Shown here: positions 21,262-31,068 of the stretch, in pieces
Position numbering within the stretch: position 1 is the first letter of the stretch
Layout of the letters: every line of letters starts with the position of its first letter
DNA from: Micromonospora chaiyaphumensis
GTDB taxonomy: Bacteria; Actinomycetota; Actinomycetes; Mycobacteriales; Micromonosporaceae
Assembly: GCF_900091435.1 (NCBI RefSeq)
Contig: NZ_FMCS01000005.1
Location: 186,001 to 250,000, forward strand
Reading direction: 5' to 3'
Length of the DNA stretch: 64,000 nt
The notes under the pieces: model-generated
What the model saw: only the letters and a program-made list of their open reading frames with translations
What the model was told of the DNA's origin: nothing
The model's database searches: none
Translations under genes and position numbers: made by a program

Positions 21262-21945
21262 TCAGAGGGACACGTCCTCCAGCTGCCTCGTCGACGAACC
21301 GGAGCCGTGGAACTCGTGCGCGGTCCGGGTGCCGGCGGCTGCGATGCCCCGACGGGTCAGCACGGTGGTGACGGTGGCCAGCAGGATTCGCAGGTCCAGC
21401 CGGAAGGAGCGGTTGTCGACGTACCACGTGTCGTGGGCAAACTTCTCCTCCCAGCTCACCGCGTTGCGGCCGCGCACCTGGGCCAGCCCGGTGATGCCCG
21501 GCCGCACCTCGTGGCGGCGGGCCTGTTCCGGTGAGTAACGATCGAGGTATTCGGTGAGAAGCGGTCGGGGGCCGACCAGGCTCATGTCGCCCCTGAGCAC
21601 GTTCCAGAGCGAGGGCAGCTCGTCGAGGCTGGTGGAGCGGAGCAGGTGCCCGAACGGCGTGAGCCGCTGCTCGTCCCCGCTCGGCCCGACGGCGGAGTCG
21701 TCGATCCGCATGGTGCGGAACTTGACCATGAGAAACGGCTGCCCGTGCCGTCCCGGGCGGATCTGGCGGAAGAGGACCGGCCGGCCGAGTCGCAGGGCGA
21801 CCAGCGCCGCCACCAGGGCCACGAGCGGCGCCAGCAGAACCAGCAGCACCGCCGCGACCGCTATGTCGAAGAGTCGCTTGCGTCGTTCGTAACCGGTGGC
21901 GCGGTCGACGGGGACCCTTGCCAGGGCCACGGTCGAGGGCATCAT
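21262..21945 (-). CDS. Polyprenyl-phosphate sugar phosphotransferase (PglC/WcaJ C-domain type)
   Basis: The 227-residue monotopic phosphoglycosyltransferase has one N-terminal reentrant membrane helix (RRKRLFDIAVAAVLLVLLAPLVALVAALV). The catalytic blocks are MVKFRTMR, SLDELPSLWNVLRGDMSLVGPRPLL (the Asp-Glu catalytic pair lies in LDELP) and RPGITGLAQVRGRN. It moves a sugar-1-phosphate from a UDP-sugar to undecaprenyl phosphate, starting repeat-unit assembly. Its short length, lacking the N-terminal CoA-binding part of WbaP, is as in PglC. Two consecutive ATGs (21945, 21942) follow GGAGG. Confidence 0.93.
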   Translation of the reverse strand: MMPSTVALARVPVDRATGYERRKRLFDIAVAAVLLVLLAPLVALVAALVALRLGRPVLFRQIRPGRHGQPFLMVKFRTMRIDDSAVGPSGDEQRLTPFGHLLRSTSLDELPSLWNVLRGDMSLVGPRPLLTEYLDRYSPEQARRHEVRPGITGLAQVRGRNAVSWEEKFAHDTWYVDNRSFRLDLRILLATVTTVLTRRGIAAAGTRTAHEFHGSGSSTRQLEDVSL

Positions 21946-22012
21946 CGTCAGGACCTCCGGATGATGGTGGGTCGCGGGATGTGGCCGGCGGCCCGGGCCG
22001 CCGGCCGGGACG

Positions 22013-23863
22013 TCAGCGGGTGCCGAGCGCGACGCTGTCGAGCTCCGCCGGAATGCCGGCCGGTTGCCGGCAGAGCCAGGCCAGGCGTTCGATGGTCTTC
22101 TCCGGGTCGTCGTACGGGTCCAGCGAGGAGGTCTCGGCCGGGTCCAACGGCGGCACCGTCACGTGGGAGATCAGTGGGTGCAGCGGCCGGATGTCGGTCT
22201 CGTCCCGACCCAGGAGGTCCTCGTGCAGCTTCTCGCCGGGCCGCAGCCCGGTGTAGACGATCCGGGCCTCGCCCGCGGACTGGGCGGCGATCTGGCGCGC
22301 GAGGTCGTCGATGCGGACGGGTTCGCCCATGTCGAGCACGAGCGCCTCACCGTCCCGGCCGATCGCGGCGGCCTGCAGGACCAGGTGTACGGCCTCCTGC
22401 ACGGTCATCAGGTACCGGGTGACCTCCGGGTGGGTCACCGTGATGGGGAGGCCGGCCTCGACCTGGGCGCGGAACGCCGTGACCACGGAGCCCCGGCTGC
22501 TGAGCACGTTGCCGAAGCGGACGCTGAGGAAGGTCCCGGGATACGACTGCGCCGCGTGCGCGGTCAGCCGTTCGGTGATCCGCTTGGAGTAACCGAGCAC
22601 GCTGACCGGGTCGGCGGCCTTGTCGGTGGAGATGTTGACGAACTTGGCGACGTCCTGGCAGGCGTCCAGCACGGACAGGGTGCCCCAGATGTTGGTCTTG
22701 ACCGCCTCGCCCGGGTGCCGCTGCAGGAGGGGCAGGTGCTTGAGTGCGGCGGCGTGGAAGATGACGTCGGGGCGCCGCTCCCGGATGATCCGCCGGATCC
22801 CCTCGTCGTCGCGCAGGTCGGCGAGGATCAGTTCGTTGCCGTCGAGCAGCGCCCGGCCGTTCAGGGACAGCTGCAGGGCGTGCAGGGCCGATTCGTCGCG
22901 GTCGAGCATCATGAGCTCACCCGGCTCCGCGCGCATGATCTGCCGGCACAGCTCCGAGCCGATCGAGCCGCCCGCCCCGGTGACGAGAATCCGCTGGCCG
23001 CGCAGGCCTCCGTCGGTCGCCAGGTCGGCGACCACCTGCCGGCGCCCGAGCAGGTCCGCGATGTCCGGGCTGCGCACGTCGGTGACGGTGATCCGGTGGT
23101 CGACCAGCTCGCGTACGGGCGGAAGGACCTTGAAGTCGGCGCCGGTGGCGACGGTCAGGGCCCGTACCTCGCGGATCTCCTCGGCGCTGGCGGTCGCCAC
23201 CGAGAAGATCACCGTGGTGGCGCCGGTGCGGCGCACGGCCGCCCCGATGGCGTTGCGGTTGCCCAGCATCCGTACGCCCATGACGTGCAGGCCGCGCTTG
23301 GCCGGGTCGTCGTCCAGCAGGCCGACCGGCAGGTAGCGGCCCTGGGGGTCGCTGAGCATCGCCCGGAGCAGGGCGTGCCCGGCCTCGCCCGCCCCGAACA
23401 GCAGCACCGGGGTGGCCGACCGCGGGTCGGGACGGAGGGTGCGGTCGCGGCGGTGCCGGTGAGCCCAGCGGGCGGTCAGCATGCCCACCAGTGCCACGGC
23501 GGCGCCCAGGATCGGCGCGCTGGCCGGCACCGGACGGCCGGGCAGTGTCAGGTCCACCAGGGTCCCGACCACGGCGACGACTCCGGCGACGGCGGCCAGC
23601 GACCGGGCGTCCTCCAGGCTCCCGACCGGGTGGCGTCCCCACCGCAGCCGCCGGTACCACCCGAACCCCTGGTGCAGCACGGCGAGCAGAAGTCCGAGGC
23701 CGGCCGCCCCGAGGATCTGCGCCGCGGTCAGGTCGAACTCGTAGCGGGCCCAGGTGGCGACCGTGACGCCGACCAACCACGCCGCGGCGTCGGCCAGGGC
23801 GAAGCCGGGCCACCTGTCGGCGGTGGGTCTGGTCGGGGCGGAAGTACGGGCGCTGAGCGGCAT
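22013..23863 (-). CDS. CapD/PglF-type UDP-sugar 4,6-dehydratase, membrane-anchored
   Basis: The 616-residue protein begins with four hydrophobic segments (about 20-130), then a Rossmann-like region (about 145-270, PVLLFGAGEAGHALLRAM) and an SDR catalytic domain (about 285-560). The NAD site is VTGAGGSIGSELCRQ (about residue 295). Further motifs are AALKHLPLLQRHP, NISTDKAADP, LGYSKRITE and VRFGNVLSSRGSV. PglF/WbpM-class enzymes convert UDP-GlcNAc to the 4-keto-6-deoxy sugar at the membrane. Here it would feed the aminotransferase encoded two genes upstream. The ATG at 23863 follows AAGGAG. A promoter/operator-like AT-rich stretch precedes it. Confidence 0.92.
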   Translation of the reverse strand: MPLSARTSAPTRPTADRWPGFALADAAAWLVGVTVATWARYEFDLTAAQILGAAGLGLLLAVLHQGFGWYRRLRWGRHPVGSLEDARSLAAVAGVVAVVGTLVDLTLPGRPVPASAPILGAAVALVGMLTARWAHRHRRDRTLRPDPRSATPVLLFGAGEAGHALLRAMLSDPQGRYLPVGLLDDDPAKRGLHVMGVRMLGNRNAIGAAVRRTGATTVIFSVATASAEEIREVRALTVATGADFKVLPPVRELVDHRITVTDVRSPDIADLLGRRQVVADLATDGGLRGQRILVTGAGGSIGSELCRQIMRAEPGELMMLDRDESALHALQLSLNGRALLDGNELILADLRDDEGIRRIIRERRPDVIFHAAALKHLPLLQRHPGEAVKTNIWGTLSVLDACQDVAKFVNISTDKAADPVSVLGYSKRITERLTAHAAQSYPGTFLSVRFGNVLSSRGSVVTAFRAQVEAGLPITVTHPEVTRYLMTVQEAVHLVLQAAAIGRDGEALVLDMGEPVRIDDLARQIAAQSAGEARIVYTGLRPGEKLHEDLLGRDETDIRPLHPLISHVTVPPLDPAETSSLDPYDDPEKTIERLAWLCRQPAGIPAELDSVALGTR

Positions 23864-23915
23864 GGAGGCTCCTTGCTGAGGGCTTCGGGTACGAGCGGCG
23901 GCGTTGAACGCCCCA

Positions 23916-23948
23916 ACCGTTATAAACGGTCAAACCACCTCATAGGTG
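23916..23948. promoter_or_regulatory. Two adjacent short palindromes in an AT-rich spacer before the dehydratase gene
   Basis: ACCGTT-ATA-AACGGT (23916-23930) and CACCT-CAT-AGGTG (23936-23948) lie side by side upstream of the CapD-type gene on the minus strand. The segment is unusually AT-rich for this genome. It is a candidate operator or promoter; a possible minus-strand -35 TTGAAT lies just beyond it. Confidence 0.4.
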
Positions 23949-23961
23949 ACATTCCACGTAT

Positions 23962-25173
23962 TCAAGGCCGAACGGGCGGGATTTCCTCCACCAGGCCGTC
24001 CAGCAAGCGCTGCAGCTTCGCCGCCATCACGGTGCGGGACCGGTTCTCCTCGACGTACCGGCGTCCGCGCCGGCCCATCGCGGCGAGCTTCTCCGGCTCC
24101 AGCGCGGCGAGTTCCCGCAGGCCGGTGGCGAGATCGGCGGTCGGGACGGTGAGCCCGGAGTCGGCGGCCCGCAGGATGTCCTCGGGCTCGCCCGGGCAGT
24201 TGTTCACCACGGGCAGGCCGGCCGCGAGGTAGTCGTACAGCTTGTTCGGGCTGGCGCCCAGGTCGTACACGGGGCTGTGCGCGAGCACGTGGATGCCGAT
24301 GTCGGCGTCGCCGAGGATGCCCCGCAGCTCCTGCTTCGGGACGCGGTCGAGGAAGTGCACGTTGGTCAGTCCCTCGGCCGCCGCGCGGGCCACGAGTTCG
24401 GGCTTCTCCAGGCCGTCGCCGATGAGGACGAAGGTGTGCTCCGGCACCTCGGCCACGGCGTCCAGCAGCCGGTGCAGCCCGTTGATCGCCCCGTGCGAGC
24501 CGGCGAACACCAGCAGCCGGCCCCGCACCGGCACCCGCCGGCGCAGCGGTTGGTACCGGTCGGGGCGGAGGTCGAAGTCCTCCGGTTCGGCGCCGTTGCT
24601 GATCCACTCCAGCTTCGCGTCCGGCACTCCGGCCGCGGCGAAGTACGCGCGCCAGCCGGCGGCGACGATGACGATCCGGTCGGCCCGCCGGTAGAGCCAG
24701 CGTTCCAGCGCCCGCAGCAGCCGGTGGGTCGGCGAGTTCCGGCGGAGGAAGCCGGTGCTGACCATGGCCTCGGGCCAGAGGTCGCGGACCTCGAGCACGA
24801 ACCGGGACCGGCGCAGCCGGGCCGCCAGCCACCCGGCCACCGGGGTGAGCAGGTGCGGCGAGGAGGCGTACACGACGTCGGGGCGTGGCCCGCGCAGGAC
24901 GGCGCGGCACGCGTTGCGGGCGTAGGTGAGCCAGCTCAGCACGCGCCGGTGGTCGTTGCCGGTGTAGCGGGTCACCGGAACCGTGACGAAGTGCGGGTCG
25001 TCGGCGGCGAGGTCGCTGTGACTGAAGTGGTCCCACGACGCCGCGACGATGGACCAGTCCCAGCCGCGCAGGCGGCTGAACAACTCCACGTGCCGGGTGC
25101 CCCCGGCGCGCGACAGGGGCTGGGCGTACTGGTTGAGGACGACCACCCGCCGACGGCGGTGCTGGGTGTCCAT
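23962..25173 (-). CDS. GT4-family glycosyltransferase (WbuB-like)
   Basis: The 403-residue GT-B glycosyltransferase contains VVVLNQYAQPLSRAGGTRHVELFSRL at its N terminus, PDVVYASSPHLLTPVAGWLAARL and LEVRDLWPEAMVSTGF (typical of the WbuB/WcaI-like group), and a C-terminal donor domain with GDGLEKPELVARA and PNKLYDYLAAGLPVV. Group members add N-acetylated amino-sugars such as FucNAc; that specificity is only suggested here. The gene sits between the aminotransferase (57-bp gap) and the dehydratase. Confidence 0.87.
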   Translation of the reverse strand: MDTQHRRRRVVVLNQYAQPLSRAGGTRHVELFSRLRGWDWSIVAASWDHFSHSDLAADDPHFVTVPVTRYTGNDHRRVLSWLTYARNACRAVLRGPRPDVVYASSPHLLTPVAGWLAARLRRSRFVLEVRDLWPEAMVSTGFLRRNSPTHRLLRALERWLYRRADRIVIVAAGWRAYFAAAGVPDAKLEWISNGAEPEDFDLRPDRYQPLRRRVPVRGRLLVFAGSHGAINGLHRLLDAVAEVPEHTFVLIGDGLEKPELVARAAAEGLTNVHFLDRVPKQELRGILGDADIGIHVLAHSPVYDLGASPNKLYDYLAAGLPVVNNCPGEPEDILRAADSGLTVPTADLATGLRELAALEPEKLAAMGRRGRRYVEENRSRTVMAAKLQRLLDGLVEEIPPVRP

Positions 25174-25230
25174 GGCAGACCTCCGGGTCCAGGCAGGTGT
25201 GGAGACGGTGGCGAACGGTGTCCCGGTGGG

Positions 25231-26487
<1,257 letters not shown>

Positions 26488-26640
26488 CCTCAGCCCCCGG
26501 GTCTGTCGGCGGGAGTCGTCCCGCTGCCTCCGGGAAGGTCAACGAGGCACCTGATGGCCGGTGTTGCCCTAATGCCAACGAAGATCCCTTTCGCGTTCCT
26601 CGCTCGCTTCCGTGCGGCTGCCGCGGCCGGGCCGGACCGG

Positions 26641-26646
26641 TAGAGT
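26641..26646 (+). promoter_or_regulatory. Putative -10 of the DUF389 gene
   Basis: TAGAGT lies 47 nt before the GTG at 26694, within the 206-bp divergent spacer 26488-26693. No clear -35 was seen, and the rest of the spacer shows nothing recognisable. Confidence 0.3.
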
Positions 26647-26693
26647 GCGGCGGCCGGCGGTGCTGGGCCGCCGCAACGCAGGGGAGGTGGCCG

Positions 26694-27701
26694 GTGCTGC
26701 ACCTGAGGGTGATCGCGCCCCCCGATCGGTCGAGCGCCGTCGTCGACCTGCTGGCGGCCGATCCCGGCGTCACCCACCTCGTCGTGCTGGCCGGGGCCGC
26801 CCGCCAGCCGGCCGGTGACTACGTCACCTGTGACGTGGTGCGGGAGAGCGCCGACGGCGTGCTGCGCAAGCTCCAGGACCTGGGCGTCGAGGCGCAGGGG
26901 GCCATCGCGGCCGACGACGTCGAGCTGACCCTGTCCGCGGCGGCGGACAAGGCCGCGGAGGACGCCCCCGGGCACGGCGACGACGCCGTGGTCTGGGACG
27001 AGATCGCCGCGAAGACCGGGGAGCAGACCGTGCTCACCGGCACCTTCCTGGCGCTGATCGTCGTGGCCACCATGATCGCCGGCATCGGCGTGCTGCTCGA
27101 CCAGCCCATCCTGATCGTCGGCGCCATGGTGGTCGGCCCGGAGTTCGGCCCGCTCGCGGCCCTCTGCGTGGCGCTCCTGCGCCGGCAGCCGCACGTCATC
27201 GGCCGCTCGGTGCAGGCCCTCGTGGTCGGCTTCCTCGTGGCGATGGTGGCCACCGTCCTGAGTACCTGGGCGCTCACCGCCGCCGGGCTGGTCAGCCGGG
27301 GCATGCTGCTGGCCGACCGGCCGCTCACCGACTTCATCTGGCGCCCGGACGCGCTGTCGTGGGTGGTCGGCGTGCTCGCCGGGATCGCCGGCATGCTCTC
27401 GCTGACCTCGAAGAAGTCCGGCTCGCTGGTCGGCGTGCTGATCTCGGTGACCACCGTGCCGGCGGCGGCGAACGTGGCGGTCGCGGCGGCCTACGGCGTC
27501 TGGCACGAGGCGGCGGGCTCCGCCCTCCAGCTCGTGATCAACCTGGCCGCCATCGTGCTGGCCGGCCTGCTCACCCTGGTCCTGCAGCTCAGCTGGTGGC
27601 GACGGGTGGAGCGGCGGTCCACGCGCGGCGTGCCCCGGCAGCGGGCCGACCGCTCGGTGCCGGTCAGCGCCAGTCGTCGCCCGCCTCGAGACGCAGGCTG
27701 A
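26694..27701 (+). CDS. DUF389 family membrane protein
   Basis: The 335-residue product starts with a soluble ACT/ferredoxin-like part (LHLRVIAPPDRSSAVVDLLAADPGVTHLVVL, about 1-80). A membrane domain of about six helices follows (about 115-315), including FLALIVVATMIAGIGVLLDQPILIVGAMVVGPEFGPLAAL, the hallmark of DUF389 (TIGR00341). The biochemical role of this family is unknown to me. The GTG at 26694 is preceded by GGGGAGGTGG; the frame is open further upstream without a comparable ribosome site. The 3' end overlaps the convergent hypothetical gene by 38 bp. Confidence 0.85.
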   Translation: MLHLRVIAPPDRSSAVVDLLAADPGVTHLVVLAGAARQPAGDYVTCDVVRESADGVLRKLQDLGVEAQGAIAADDVELTLSAAADKAAEDAPGHGDDAVVWDEIAAKTGEQTVLTGTFLALIVVATMIAGIGVLLDQPILIVGAMVVGPEFGPLAALCVALLRRQPHVIGRSVQALVVGFLVAMVATVLSTWALTAAGLVSRGMLLADRPLTDFIWRPDALSWVVGVLAGIAGMLSLTSKKSGSLVGVLISVTTVPAAANVAVAAAYGVWHEAAGSALQLVINLAAIVLAGLLTLVLQLSWWRRVERRSTRGVPRQRADRSVPVSASRRPPRDAG

Positions 27702-28098
27702 GCAGCGTCCCCAGAGGCACCGACTCACCGTCCCGGCCGCCCCGCCCGACCACGAGTGGCGGCGGCGCGGGCTCCGGGTCGGCCCCGAACAGCCGCGACC
27801 GCAGGCTCGGCGGCACGGTGAGCAGGTAGAAGCGGCCGTCGGTGTCCACGGCCCGGCTGTGCGCCCGGTCCACGTACCAGCCGGTGATCCGGGTGCGGTA
27901 CCGGCCGCGTCCGTCGTAGCCGGCCGCCGTCAGCCGCTCGGTGCGCAGCCCGCGCCGCAGCGCCTCGGCGGCGAACCGGGCCACCAGCTCCGCGGCCTCC
28001 GCCTGCTCGGCGGCGCGCTGCCGGGCGTCGGCCGCCGCGTGCGCCCGCACCGCGCGGCGCTGCCGTTCCCGCCACTCCAGGCCGTCGTCGCCACTCAC
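27664..28098 (-). CDS. Hypothetical protein
   Basis: This 144-residue protein from a GTG at 28098 has an N-terminal helix rich in Ala/Arg/Glu (RQRAAEQAEAAELVARFAAEALRRG), possibly coiled coil. A beta-rich C-terminal part follows (TRITGWYVDR, AVDTDGRFYLLTVP) that may bind a ligand or protein. I do not recognise a family. An upstream GTG at 28164 would add a non-conserved-looking stretch. It ends inside the DUF389 gene on the other strand. Confidence 0.6.
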   Translation of the reverse strand: MSGDDGLEWRERQRRAVRAHAAADARQRAAEQAEAAELVARFAAEALRRGLRTERLTAAGYDGRGRYRTRITGWYVDRAHSRAVDTDGRFYLLTVPPSLRSRLFGADPEPAPPPLVVGRGGRDGESVPLGTLLSLRLEAGDDWR

Positions 28099-28163
28099 GC
28101 CCGCGAGGGTACGCGCCCCCGCGCGCCACCCCCTCGACGCTTCCACCGGGCCATCCACGGTCA

Positions 28164-28381
28164 CGCTGTCGAGCTGAGTCGCCGGCGACGTCAGGCCGCG
28201 ACCTGCCGAGCGCTCCCGCTGGCGGCGCAGAAGATCATCGTCGGGCGGTCAAGGTACCTGGATCTTGGACAGTTGCCGTTCGAGGCGAACGACAACTGTC
28301 CAAGATCTCGACGGAGTGCCAACCGTTCGCGCGGCGGGTGCGCTGTCGGGTTGAGTCGTTCGTGACGTCAGCTCGACAGCG
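28164..28381. repeat. Inverted 14-bp repeat pair bracketing a palindrome
   Basis: CGCTGTCGAGCTGA (28164-28177) recurs perfectly inverted at 28368-28381, enclosing 190 bp that contain the GATCTTGG palindrome. Degenerate direct copies of the same motif also occur (GCTGTCGGGTTGAGTCG near 28342 against GCTGTCGAGCTGAGTCG near 28165). The arrangement resembles a small non-autonomous mobile element or a composite of repetitive palindromes. The 28099-28391 interval holds no gene. Confidence 0.5.
28261..28307. terminator. 22-bp near-perfect palindrome 3' of tex
   Basis: The arms 28261-28282 (starting GATCTTGGACAGTTG) and 28286-28307 pair over 22 bp with one G-T-type mismatch and a 3-nt loop. It lies 85 bp past the tex stop, in the direction of tex transcription, so it probably terminates tex. 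It shares GATCTTGG...TTGCCGT with the palindrome at 4826. Confidence 0.65.
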
Positions 28382-28391
28382 TCGCGCAACC

Positions 28392-30914
28392 TCAGGCCAG
28401 GCCGGCGCGCCGCAGCGCGTCCGCCATGGCGCTGTTGGCCGGCGCCGGAGCGCCGCCGCCGCGGCCCTGCCGCTGCTGCGGCCCGCCGCGCGAGCCACCC
28501 CGGTCGCCACGCTCCTCACGACCACCGCGCGGCCCGCCGCCGCCCTGACCGCCGCCGCCCTGACCACTACGGCCCTGACCGCCGCCGCTCTGGCCACCGC
28601 GCGGCCCGCTGCCGCCCTGGCCACTACCGCCCTGACCGCTCCGGCCGCCGCGCTGACCGGCACCCGGGCCGCCCGCGTCAGCGCCGCGGTCGCGGCGGCC
28701 GTCGCCACCCTGCGGGCGCCCGGCGGGGGCCTCGTCGTCCAGCCGCAGGGTCAGCGAGATCCGCTTGCGGGGCACGTCGACGTCGAGCACCCGGACCCGG
28801 ACCACGTCGCCGGACTTCACCACGTCGCGGGGGTCCTTCACGAAGGTGTGCGACATGGCGGAGACGTGGACCAGGCCGTCCTGGTGCACGCCCACGTCGA
28901 CGAACGCGCCGAACGCGGCCACGTTGGTGACCACGCCCTCCAGCACCATCCCCGGCGTCAGGTCGCTGATCTTCTCGACCCCCTCCACGAAGGTGGCCGT
29001 CCGGAACTCCGGGCGCGGGTCGCGGCCGGGCTTCTCCAGCTCGGCGAGGATGTCGGTGACGGTGGGCAGGCCGAAGGTGTCGTCGACGAACTCGGTCGCC
29101 CGGAGGCCGCGCAGGATGGCCGACTTCCCGATGAGCGCGCGCAGATCCTGCCCGGTGTGGGCGAGGATCCGGCGCACGACCGGATACGCCTCGGGGTGCA
29201 CGCTGGAGGAGTCGAGCGGGTCGTCGCCGCCCGGGATGCGCAGGAAGCCCGCGCACTGCTCGAAGGCCTTCGGCCCGAGCCGGGACACCTTCTTCAGCTC
29301 GGCCCGGGTGCGGAACGGCCCGTTGGCGTCCCGGTGCAGCACGATGTTCTCGGCCAGCCCGGCGCCGATGCCGGAGACCCGGGTGAGCAGCGGGGCCGAG
29401 GCGGTGTTGACGTCCACGCCGACCGCGTTGACGCAGTCCTCGACCACGGCGTCGAGGGAGCGCGACAGCTTCACCTCGGACAGGTCGTGCTGGTACTGCC
29501 CGACGCCGATCGAACGCGGGTCGATCTTCACGAGCTCGGCGAGGGGGTCCTGGAGGCGGCGGGCGATGGAGACCGCACCGCGCAGCGACACGTCGAGCCC
29601 GGGCAGCTCCTGCGAGGCGTACGCGGACGCGGAGTAGACCGACGCGCCGGCCTCGGAGACGACCACCTTGGTCAGCTTCAGCTCCGGGTGCCGCTTGATC
29701 AGGTCCCCGGCGAGCTTGTCGGTCTCCCGGCTGGCGGTGCCGTTGCCGATGGCGACCAGCTCGACGCCGTGCGCGGCGGCCAGGGTCGCCAGCGTGTGCA
29801 CCGAGGCGTCCCACTGCCGGCGCGGCTCGTGCGGGTAGATCGTGTCCGTGGCGACCACCTTCCCGGTGGCGTCGACAACGGCCACCTTCACGCCGGTACG
29901 CAGGCCCGGGTCGAGGCCCATGGTGGGGCGGGCGCCGGCCGGCGCGGCGAGCAGCAGGTCGCGCAGGTTGGTGGCGAAGACCCGGACGGCCTCCTCCTCG
30001 GCCGCCTGCCAGAGCCGCAGCCGCAGGTCGGCGCCGAGGTGGATGAGGATCCGGGTACGCCACGCCCAGCGCACCGTGTCGGTCAGCCACCGGTCGGCGG
30101 GCCGCCCCTGGTCGCTGACCCCGAACCGGCCGGCGATGGCCGCCTCGTAGCGCGTGGGGCCGGTGACCACGGCGTCGGAGTCGCCCTCGGCCTCCGGGTC
30201 CATGGTCAGGTCGAGCACGCCCTCCTTCTCGCCCCGGAACATGGCGAGGATCCGGTGCGAGGGCAGCTTCGGGTACGGCTCCGCGAAGTCGAAGTAGTCG
30301 GCGAACTTGGCGCCGGCGGTCTCCTGGCCCTCGCGTACCCGGGAGACCAGCCGGCCCCGCGACCACATCTGCTCGCGCAGCGTGCCGATGAGGTCGGCGT
30401 CCTCGGCGAAGCGCTCGACGAGGATGGCCCGGGCGCCGTCGAGTGCGGCCGCGGCGTCGGCGACCCCCTTGTCGGCGTCGACGTAGCCGGCGGCGGTGTC
30501 CCGGGGGTCCCGCGCCGGGTCGGCCAGCAGCGTGTCGGCGAGCGGCTCCAGCCCCGCCTCGCGGGCGATCTGGGCCCGGGTGCGCCGTTTCGGCTTGTAG
30601 GGCAGGTAGATGTCCTCGAGCCGGGACTTCGAGTCGGCCGCCATGATCTGTGCTTCCAGGGCCTCGTCGAGCTTGCCCTGGCCGCGGATCGACTCCAGCA
30701 CCGCGGCGCGCCGCTCGTCCAGCTCGCGCAGGTAGCGCAGCCGCTCCTCCAGGGTGCGCAGTTGCGCGTCGTCGAGCAGGCCGGTGGCCTCCTTGCGGTA
30801 GCGGGCGATGAACGGCACGGTGGCGCCGCCGTCGAGCAGCTCCACGGCCGCCCGCACCTGCCGTTCGGCGACGCCGAGCTCCTCGGCGATCCGCTGGTGC
30901 ACAGACTGGGTCAC
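28392..30914 (-). CDS. tex: Tex family transcription accessory / S1 RNA-binding protein
   Basis: The 840-residue protein matches Tex along its length: the N-terminal helical part ([41 protein letters not shown]), a YqgF/RNase H-like core ([16 protein letters not shown]), helix-hairpin-helix segments ([32 protein letters not shown]) and an S1 domain (about 650-725, [28 protein letters not shown]). Unusually, about 110 further residues form a Gly/Arg/Gln-rich tail with RGG and GQGG repeats ending in [11 protein letters not shown]; such tails often bind RNA. The start is the GTG at 30914 (AGAAGG upstream); the frame is open further up, but without recognisable sequence. Confidence 0.94.
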   Translation of the reverse strand: MTQSVHQRIAEELGVAERQVRAAVELLDGGATVPFIARYRKEATGLLDDAQLRTLEERLRYLRELDERRAAVLESIRGQGKLDEALEAQIMAADSKSRLEDIYLPYKPKRRTRAQIAREAGLEPLADTLLADPARDPRDTAAGYVDADKGVADAAAALDGARAILVERFAEDADLIGTLREQMWSRGRLVSRVREGQETAGAKFADYFDFAEPYPKLPSHRILAMFRGEKEGVLDLTMDPEAEGDSDAVVTGPTRYEAAIAGRFGVSDQGRPADRWLTDTVRWAWRTRILIHLGADLRLRLWQAAEEEAVRVFATNLRDLLLAAPAGARPTMGLDPGLRTGVKVAVVDATGKVVATDTIYPHEPRRQWDASVHTLATLAAAHGVELVAIGNGTASRETDKLAGDLIKRHPELKLTKVVVSEAGASVYSASAYASQELPGLDVSLRGAVSIARRLQDPLAELVKIDPRSIGVGQYQHDLSEVKLSRSLDAVVEDCVNAVGVDVNTASAPLLTRVSGIGAGLAENIVLHRDANGPFRTRAELKKVSRLGPKAFEQCAGFLRIPGGDDPLDSSSVHPEAYPVVRRILAHTGQDLRALIGKSAILRGLRATEFVDDTFGLPTVTDILAELEKPGRDPRPEFRTATFVEGVEKISDLTPGMVLEGVVTNVAAFGAFVDVGVHQDGLVHVSAMSHTFVKDPRDVVKSGDVVRVRVLDVDVPRKRISLTLRLDDEAPAGRPQGGDGRRDRGADAGGPGAGQRGGRSGQGGSGQGGSGPRGGQSGGGQGRSGQGGGGQGGGGPRGGREERGDRGGSRGGPQQRQGRGGGAPAPANSAMADALRRAGLA

Positions 30915-31055
30915 GATCTGATCCGCCTTCTCGGGTGGGTTCGGCAGCCATTGTGCCGGGCGCGCCCCGGCCGGCCGCGCGGCACCCGCCGCGCCCCGTC
31001 CGGCACACCGGTCCCAGCGGGCGACAGGCGCATCGCGACCTCCGGGACGCTGCGC

Positions 31056-31061
31056 TAGCGT
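31056..31061 (+). promoter_or_regulatory. Leaderless -10 element of the dGTPase gene
   Basis: TAGCGT ends 7 nt before the ATG at 31069; there is no Shine-Dalgarno sequence. This supports the ATG over the GTG at 31060, which overlaps the element. The 154-bp divergent tex/dGTPase spacer otherwise shows nothing clear. Confidence 0.5.
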
Positions 31062-31068
31062 GGCGATC

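Noticed and set aside
28164..28381. Insertion sequence remnant
   Set aside because: No transposase fragment and no obvious target duplication; kept only as a possible miniature element.
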